A stretch of DNA of 64,000 nt from CAWJLS01 sp963843755. Its GTDB lineage: Bacteria > Acidobacteriota > Thermoanaerobaculia > Multivoradales > DATKCC01. The stretch is taken from positions 62,001 through 126,000 of the forward strand of contig CAWJLS010000012.1 in NCBI GenBank assembly GCA_963843755.1, in the 5' to 3' direction. Positions 59,968 through 64,000 of this stretch are shown piece by piece. A program made the position numbers and the translations under genes. The notes beneath the pieces were generated by a model that was not told where the DNA came from, searched no databases, and saw only the letters and a program-made list of their open reading frames with translations. How positions within the stretch are numbered: position 1 is the stretch's first letter; each line of letters opens with the position of its first letter.

Positions 59968-61815
59968 ATGAGCGACTCCAACCCGCCCCCGATCGACCCC
60001 GACGAGCTGGTCTCCATGGCCGAGAAGCTGGCCGGGCGGGAGCGCTTCGACGAGGCGGCGGAGCTCTACCTCATCGCCCGCCGCTTCGACCCGAAGAACG
60101 TCGGCATCAAGCTCGGCCTGGCGGACGTGCGCAAGCGCCAGCGCCAGAGCCATCCCGGCTCCGGGCCGAAAGGGCTGCGCGAGACCTTGCGCGAGCAGCA
60201 CCGGCGAGCCGCCCTGGACGCCGCCCACTTCCTCGGCCTCGCCCACGCCTACGCCGAGAAGGGGGAGAACGCCCGCGCCGCCCAGTGCATCGAGGTGGCA
60301 AAGGCGAAGGCGCCGTCGAACCCGGGACCGCACAAGCTCCACGGCCGCATCCTGTTCCGCCGCAAGCGCTTCCAGCGCGCCGCCGAAGAGCTGGAGCGGG
60401 CGCTGCTCTACAACCCGTTCGACCGCGAGGCCGCCGAGCTCCTCGGCCGGGCCCAGTACGAGTGCCGCGAGCTGGCCGGCGCGCTGACCTCGTCGGTCCA
60501 CGCCTACCTGCTGATCAACGAGGGCGACCGGGAGGGGGCCGAGCGGCTCCGCCGGCGTATCCGGACGCTGCGCCAGATCCTCGGCTGGGGGCGCCGGGAG
60601 CTGACCGGTGTGTTCCACGAGCGGCAGGAGTTCCTGCACACCGCCTATGACCGGCTCGAGTGGCAGCGGGAGCGCTTCATGGAGGAGGAAGGCATCCTCG
60701 CCGAGCCGCTGCCGGAGGCCCACCTGGTCACGGCCCCGGCGGCGGGCAACAAGATCGACCTCGCCGCCCGCTTGCGGCGCATGAGCCTGTGGGCCAATCT
60801 GACCGACGAGCAGATCTTCAGCCTGACCCGCGCCGTGACCGAGGAGATTCACGAGGCCGGCGGCGTGCTGTTCGAGTACCGGGACCAGGGGCGCGACCTC
60901 TACCTGTTGGAAGAGGGGCGCATCACGGTCCAGCGCCCGACCCACTACGGCACGTTCAACCTGGGAGAGATCCCGCTCGGCGGCCTGCTCGGCGAGGTCA
61001 ACTTCATCACCCTCCGCGAGCGCTCCGCCGACGCGGTGATCCTCGAGTCCGCCCGCCTGCTGCGCTTCTCCGCCGACGAGCTGGAGCGCACGATCGACGA
61101 CGACCCGGACCTCGCGGTACAGATCTACTGGACGTTCTGGCGCAGCCTGGCCAAGAAGCTCCGGGCCACCAACGAGCAGCTCCGCGGCTTCTTCGCCGAC
61201 GAGGGCAGCGCCGAGAACGTGCTCGCCCTGCGCAAGGCCGAGGAGGCCCAGTCCGGCCGGCGGATCAAGGTGGAGCCGAGCGACAAGATCCGCCTGTTCC
61301 GCGAGCAGGGCCTCTCCCGCAGCGAGCTCATGACCCTCGCCACCTTCTCCACCGAGAAGCGGTTCGAGGGCGGGGCCTACATCTTCCAGGAGGGGGACGA
61401 GGGGAGCGAGATGTACGTCGTCCTGGACGGCCGGGCGCGGATCTCGAAGTTCATCCCCGGCGGCGGCGAGGAGGCCCTGGCGATCCTGGAGCGGGGCGAC
61501 TTCTTCGGCGAGATGTCGCTGATCGACGGCGAGCCGCGCTCGGCGGACGCCCGGGCCCACGGCGGCCCGGTGACCGTGCTGGCCCTGGACCAGCCGACGG
61601 TCCGTGAGGTCCTGTCCATGGACTCTCAGGCGTCGCTCGAGTTCCTCCAACTGCTCTGCCGCCTGATCGCCCACCGCCTGCGGGAGATCGACGAGAAGGT
61701 GATCGGCTGGAAGATCCTCTCCGGCACGCCGGGGGCCGGCACCGGTCATCCCGAAGGGGCCGGCGAGCTGCTGGAGCTCGACGATCCGGACGAGACGTCG
61801 AGCCGCTTGGCCTGA
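59968..61815 (+). CDS. TPR protein with two cyclic-nucleotide-binding domains
   Basis: 615 residues. N-terminal TPR-like repeats (1-200), a linker, then two cyclic nucleotide-binding (CNB/CRP-type) domains: one around residues 290-400 (EIHEAGGVLFEYRDQGRDLY; LGEIPLGGLLGEVNFI) and one around 455-570 (FQEGDEGSEMYVVLDGRARI; LERGDFFGEMSLIDGEPRSA), the latter with a phosphate-binding-cassette-like segment. No HTH or kinase domain is evident, so it is likely a signalling scaffold. The stop codon overlaps repeat D. Confidence 0.85.
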   Translation: MSDSNPPPIDPDELVSMAEKLAGRERFDEAAELYLIARRFDPKNVGIKLGLADVRKRQRQSHPGSGPKGLRETLREQHRRAALDAAHFLGLAHAYAEKGENARAAQCIEVAKAKAPSNPGPHKLHGRILFRRKRFQRAAEELERALLYNPFDREAAELLGRAQYECRELAGALTSSVHAYLLINEGDREGAERLRRRIRTLRQILGWGRRELTGVFHERQEFLHTAYDRLEWQRERFMEEEGILAEPLPEAHLVTAPAAGNKIDLAARLRRMSLWANLTDEQIFSLTRAVTEEIHEAGGVLFEYRDQGRDLYLLEEGRITVQRPTHYGTFNLGEIPLGGLLGEVNFITLRERSADAVILESARLLRFSADELERTIDDDPDLAVQIYWTFWRSLAKKLRATNEQLRGFFADEGSAENVLALRKAEEAQSGRRIKVEPSDKIRLFREQGLSRSELMTLATFSTEKRFEGGAYIFQEGDEGSEMYVVLDGRARISKFIPGGGEEALAILERGDFFGEMSLIDGEPRSADARAHGGPVTVLALDQPTVREVLSMDSQASLEFLQLLCRLIAHRLREIDEKVIGWKILSGTPGAGTGHPEGAGELLELDDPDETSSRLA

Positions 61816-61860
61816 CTGGATCTCCCCGCGGGAAAAGAGCGACGCCCCCGCCCGAGACTC
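61813..61860. repeat. Dispersed GC-rich repeat, copy D (short)
   Basis: TGACTGGATCTCCCCGCGGG, then GAGCGACGCCCCCGCCCGAG. It shares GACTGGATCTCCCC with copy C and GACGCCCCC-CCCGAG with A-C but lacks the internal arm. It begins with the stop codon of the TPR-cNMP gene. Confidence 0.55.
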
Positions 61861-61881
61861 GCCGCGGGCTGCGGTGTGGCC

Positions 61882-63240
61882 TCAGTCGGAGTCGCTTCGG
61901 CGGCCGGCGGGCAGGCCGACCGTCACCGCCAGGCGCGCCGGCGCCAGGTGCCGGCGCGCCACCGCCGCCAGCTCCTCCCCGTCCACCCTCTCCAACCGCT
62001 CACGGCGCCACGCGGGGTCGGCCGGCAGCCCGTAGAGGACCGCCTCGCCCATCAGGTCGGCCCACTGGCGGGCGGTCTCGCGCCGGAACGGCTCGCGCCC
62101 CAGCAGGTAGGAACGGGCGTCCTCGAGCTCCCCGGCCGTGGCGCCATCCTCCACCAACCGCCCCAGCTCCTCACGCACGGCCCGCTCCGCCTGCTCCACC
62201 GTGTCGGGCCCCGTGCCGATGTAGACCACCAGCCGCCCCGGGTCGAGGCCGGCGCCGACCAGAGTCTGGACATAGACCGTGTAGGCGAGCCCTTCGCGCT
62301 CGCGCACCCGCTCGGGCAGTCGTCCGCTCAGCCCGGCGCCGGCCCCCAGGATCACGCCCAGGAGCTCCAGGGCGTGCCGGTCGGGGTGATCGCGGCGGAC
62401 GGTCAGGCAGCCGGCGAAGAGATGGGCCTGGTCGCCCGGTGGCAGGGTGATGGTGCGGTGGCGCTCCGGCAGCCCCTCGGGAGCGGGCGGCTCGGGGAAG
62501 CCCCCCGGGACGGTCGGCTCCCCGTCCGCGGGCCCGAGGTCCACCCCGCGCGCGGCGAGCAGCTCGCCGAGGTACTCCCGCGCCGCCGCCTCGTCCAGGT
62601 CGCCGGCGACGATGAACGTCGGTCCGGCGTGGGCGCGGGCCCGGTCGTGAAAGGCGCGACACTCTTCGCTGCCGATCGCGGCCAGCGACTCCGCCGTGCC
62701 CTGGATCGGCCGGCACCGCGGGTGGGGGGTGAAGAGCTGTTCGAGGAACGCCCAGCCCGTGACCACCTCCGGCTGGTCGCGCAGGCTGTCGAGCTCGGAC
62801 GCCGCCTGGCGCGCCATCCAGCGGCAACGGTCCTCGGGAAACGACGGCTCGAGCAGCAGGTCCACCGCCCAGTCCAGGCCCTCGCGCCAGTGGACGGAGC
62901 GCACGTCGACCGTCGCGCCGTGGGCCTCGAACGACGCCGCGCTCCCCACCGCGGCCCCCAGGGCCTCGGAGCGGTCGGCGAGCTCGCGCCAGTCGGACCG
63001 CGCCGTGCCCTCGCTCAGAGAGCGCCCGGTGATCAGGGCGACGCCGGGGGCCGGCTCGACCCGGCCGCCGCCGCGCAGCCAGGAGCGCACCGCGACCACC
63101 GGCGGACCGGGAACCCGCCGCACCCGCAGGAGGGCGGCGGCCGGCCGGACCGACGGCTCGAACACGGCACCAGGCTGCCCCGGCGTCTGCTCCCCCTCCT
63201 GAGTAGGGGCCTGTGTAGAGGTCGTCACGTCGTCGCTCAC
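61882..63240 (-). CDS. M16 peptidase-family protein, zinc-site degenerate
   Basis: 452 residues from GTG 63240, which overlaps the upstream M16 stop by 4 bp and is preceded by GAGGAGG. M16 fold with REREGLAYTVYVQT in the C-lobe. The HxxEH zinc motif expected near the N-terminus is absent; that region reads ALITGRSLSEGTARSDWREL. It probably forms the non-catalytic half of a two-subunit processing peptidase with the preceding gene. Confidence 0.85.
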   Translation of the reverse strand: MSDDVTTSTQAPTQEGEQTPGQPGAVFEPSVRPAAALLRVRRVPGPPVVAVRSWLRGGGRVEPAPGVALITGRSLSEGTARSDWRELADRSEALGAAVGSAASFEAHGATVDVRSVHWREGLDWAVDLLLEPSFPEDRCRWMARQAASELDSLRDQPEVVTGWAFLEQLFTPHPRCRPIQGTAESLAAIGSEECRAFHDRARAHAGPTFIVAGDLDEAAAREYLGELLAARGVDLGPADGEPTVPGGFPEPPAPEGLPERHRTITLPPGDQAHLFAGCLTVRRDHPDRHALELLGVILGAGAGLSGRLPERVREREGLAYTVYVQTLVGAGLDPGRLVVYIGTGPDTVEQAERAVREELGRLVEDGATAGELEDARSYLLGREPFRRETARQWADLMGEAVLYGLPADPAWRRERLERVDGEELAAVARRHLAPARLAVTVGLPAGRRSDSD

Positions 63241-64000
63241 GGGGCCTCCTCGGCGTCGCCTCCGGCACCTCCGGCACCGCCGGCACCGCTGGCCAACCGG
63301 TCCGATCGCTCCGGCAGGGACCAGCCGAGGACCGCACCCCGCGCGGGCACGAGCCGCTCGGCCGCGGCGCGGGCGAGGTCCTCCGGGCCGAGACGGCCGA
63401 TCGCCGCCAGCACCCGATCGCTCCACCCTTGCTCGAGGAGCGCCAGGTCGGACGCCAGGGAGAGCGCCTGCTGGGAGATCCGCTCGTGGCCGAACGACCA
63501 GTCGGCGAACAGCACCTCCCGTGCCCGCTCCAGCTCGGCCGGCGTCGGCGGCCGGGCCACCAGGCCGGCCAGCACGCCGAGGACCGCCTCCTCCACCCGC
63601 GCCGGTTCGACCCCCGGAAGCGGCTCGGTGACCAGGGTCAGGCTGGTCGGGTCGAGGGCCTCGGACAGGCCGGCCGCGGCCCAGCCACAGAGCTGCCCTT
63701 CGTCGACCAGCGCCCGGTAGAGGCGGCTGCCCCGCCCGCTCCCCAGCACCGACGCGAGCAGCCGGTTGACCGGGAAGTCCGGGTCGGCGGCTGCCGGCGC
63801 CGGCAGCGCCACCATCATGCGGGCCGTCTCGCCCCGCCGGCGCTCGAAGCGCACGAAGCGGTCCGGCGGCGGGACGCTCGGTGCCGGCGGGCGGTCCGGA
63901 CCGCCGGCGGGAAGATCACCGAACACCTCCCGCACCCTCTCCGCCGCCCGGGCGGCCCCCTGCCGCCGGTCGCCTGAACCCCTGCGTCCGTTCTGGCCGT
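63237..64000 (-). CDS. M16 family peptidase (partial, N-terminus off window)
   Basis: C-terminal part only, about 254 residues; the frame stays open to the right edge, so the start lies beyond it. VREVFGDLPAGG, GSGRGSRLYRALVDEG and PPTPAELERAREVLFADWSF are M16 C-lobe features. Whether the HxxEH motif is present cannot be seen. Coupled (GTGA overlap) to the degenerate M16 gene downstream, as expected for a heterodimeric M16B pair. Confidence 0.8.
   Translation of the reverse strand, partial: GQNGRRGSGDRRQGAARAAERVREVFGDLPAGGPDRPPAPSVPPPDRFVRFERRRGETARMMVALPAPAAADPDFPVNRLLASVLGSGRGSRLYRALVDEGQLCGWAAAGLSEALDPTSLTLVTEPLPGVEPARVEEAVLGVLAGLVARPPTPAELERAREVLFADWSFGHERISQQALSLASDLALLEQGWSDRVLAAIGRLGPEDLARAAAERLVPARGAVLGWSLPERSDRLASGAGGAGGAGGDAEEAP

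Overview
This 64 kb window is a GC-rich (about 70%) bacterial chromosome segment made almost entirely of housekeeping and metabolic genes. There is no phage, transposase, CRISPR array or plasmid module. Gene content (futalosine-type mqnA, a bacterial deoxyhypusine-synthase homologue, a split glycine decarboxylase, GlnRS with a YqeY tail, a MerR-citrate synthase fusion, and conserved tig-clpP-clpX-lon and rplU-rpmA-obgE-nadD-rsfS orders) suggests an Acidobacteriota-like organism, perhaps Thermoanaerobaculia. That is an inference from remembered gene styles and was not tested by search.

Layout. 1-9.2 kb (minus strand): tig, clpP, clpX and lon (protein folding and proteolysis), then engB, rho and a truncated mqnA. 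9.2-11.1 kb: tRNA-Leu(TAG), tRNA-Lys(CTT), a thiS-like sulfur carrier and an unrecognised protein. 11.4-14.5 kb (plus): two crotonase-fold enzymes around a thiolase, an acyl-CoA degradation cluster. 15.2-24.5 kb: a deoxyhypusine-synthase homologue, an HD-GYP sensor, a sigma-54-activator-like protein with altered Walker motifs, rsfS-nadD-obgE-rpmA-rplU, a tiny zinc-ribbon protein convergent with a sensor kinase, and Hsp20. 24.7-33.7 kb (plus): peptide ABC importer parts without ATPases, an MFS exporter, queA and a frameshifted glnS. 33.7-41.7 kb: gcvT-gcvH-gcvPA-gcvPB, a radical SAM/SPASM protein and a Spy-like periplasmic protein. 42-53.2 kb: a phosphate-response block with a PHP-glycosyltransferase fusion, phoB-phoR, a 2-phosphoglycerate kinase/phosphoglycerate mutase fusion, two PhoU-type proteins and a Na/phosphate cotransporter. 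Three sites there have 11-bp-periodic Pho-box-like repeats. 53.2-64 kb: citrate synthase, a divergent MerR-citrate-synthase protein (frameshifted), isoaspartyl peptidase, a TonB-dependent receptor, TPR and TPR-cNMP proteins, and two M16 peptidase-family genes, one cut by the right edge.

The most unusual signal is not a protein. Three intergenic elements of about 160 nt (14527-14687, 15002-15164, 31022-31181) share invariant linear motifs and one architecture: a 16-19 bp closing stem around two internal hairpins. The stem sequences differ between copies while staying complementary. That pattern of covariation points to selected secondary structure, possibly an undescribed structured RNA or palindromic mobile element. 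A second, unrelated family of short GC-rich repeats (four copies) sits tight against start or stop codons and has altered at least one protein end. Two genes (glnS and the MerR-citrate synthase) each carry a single-base deletion in a C or G run, which may be sequence error.
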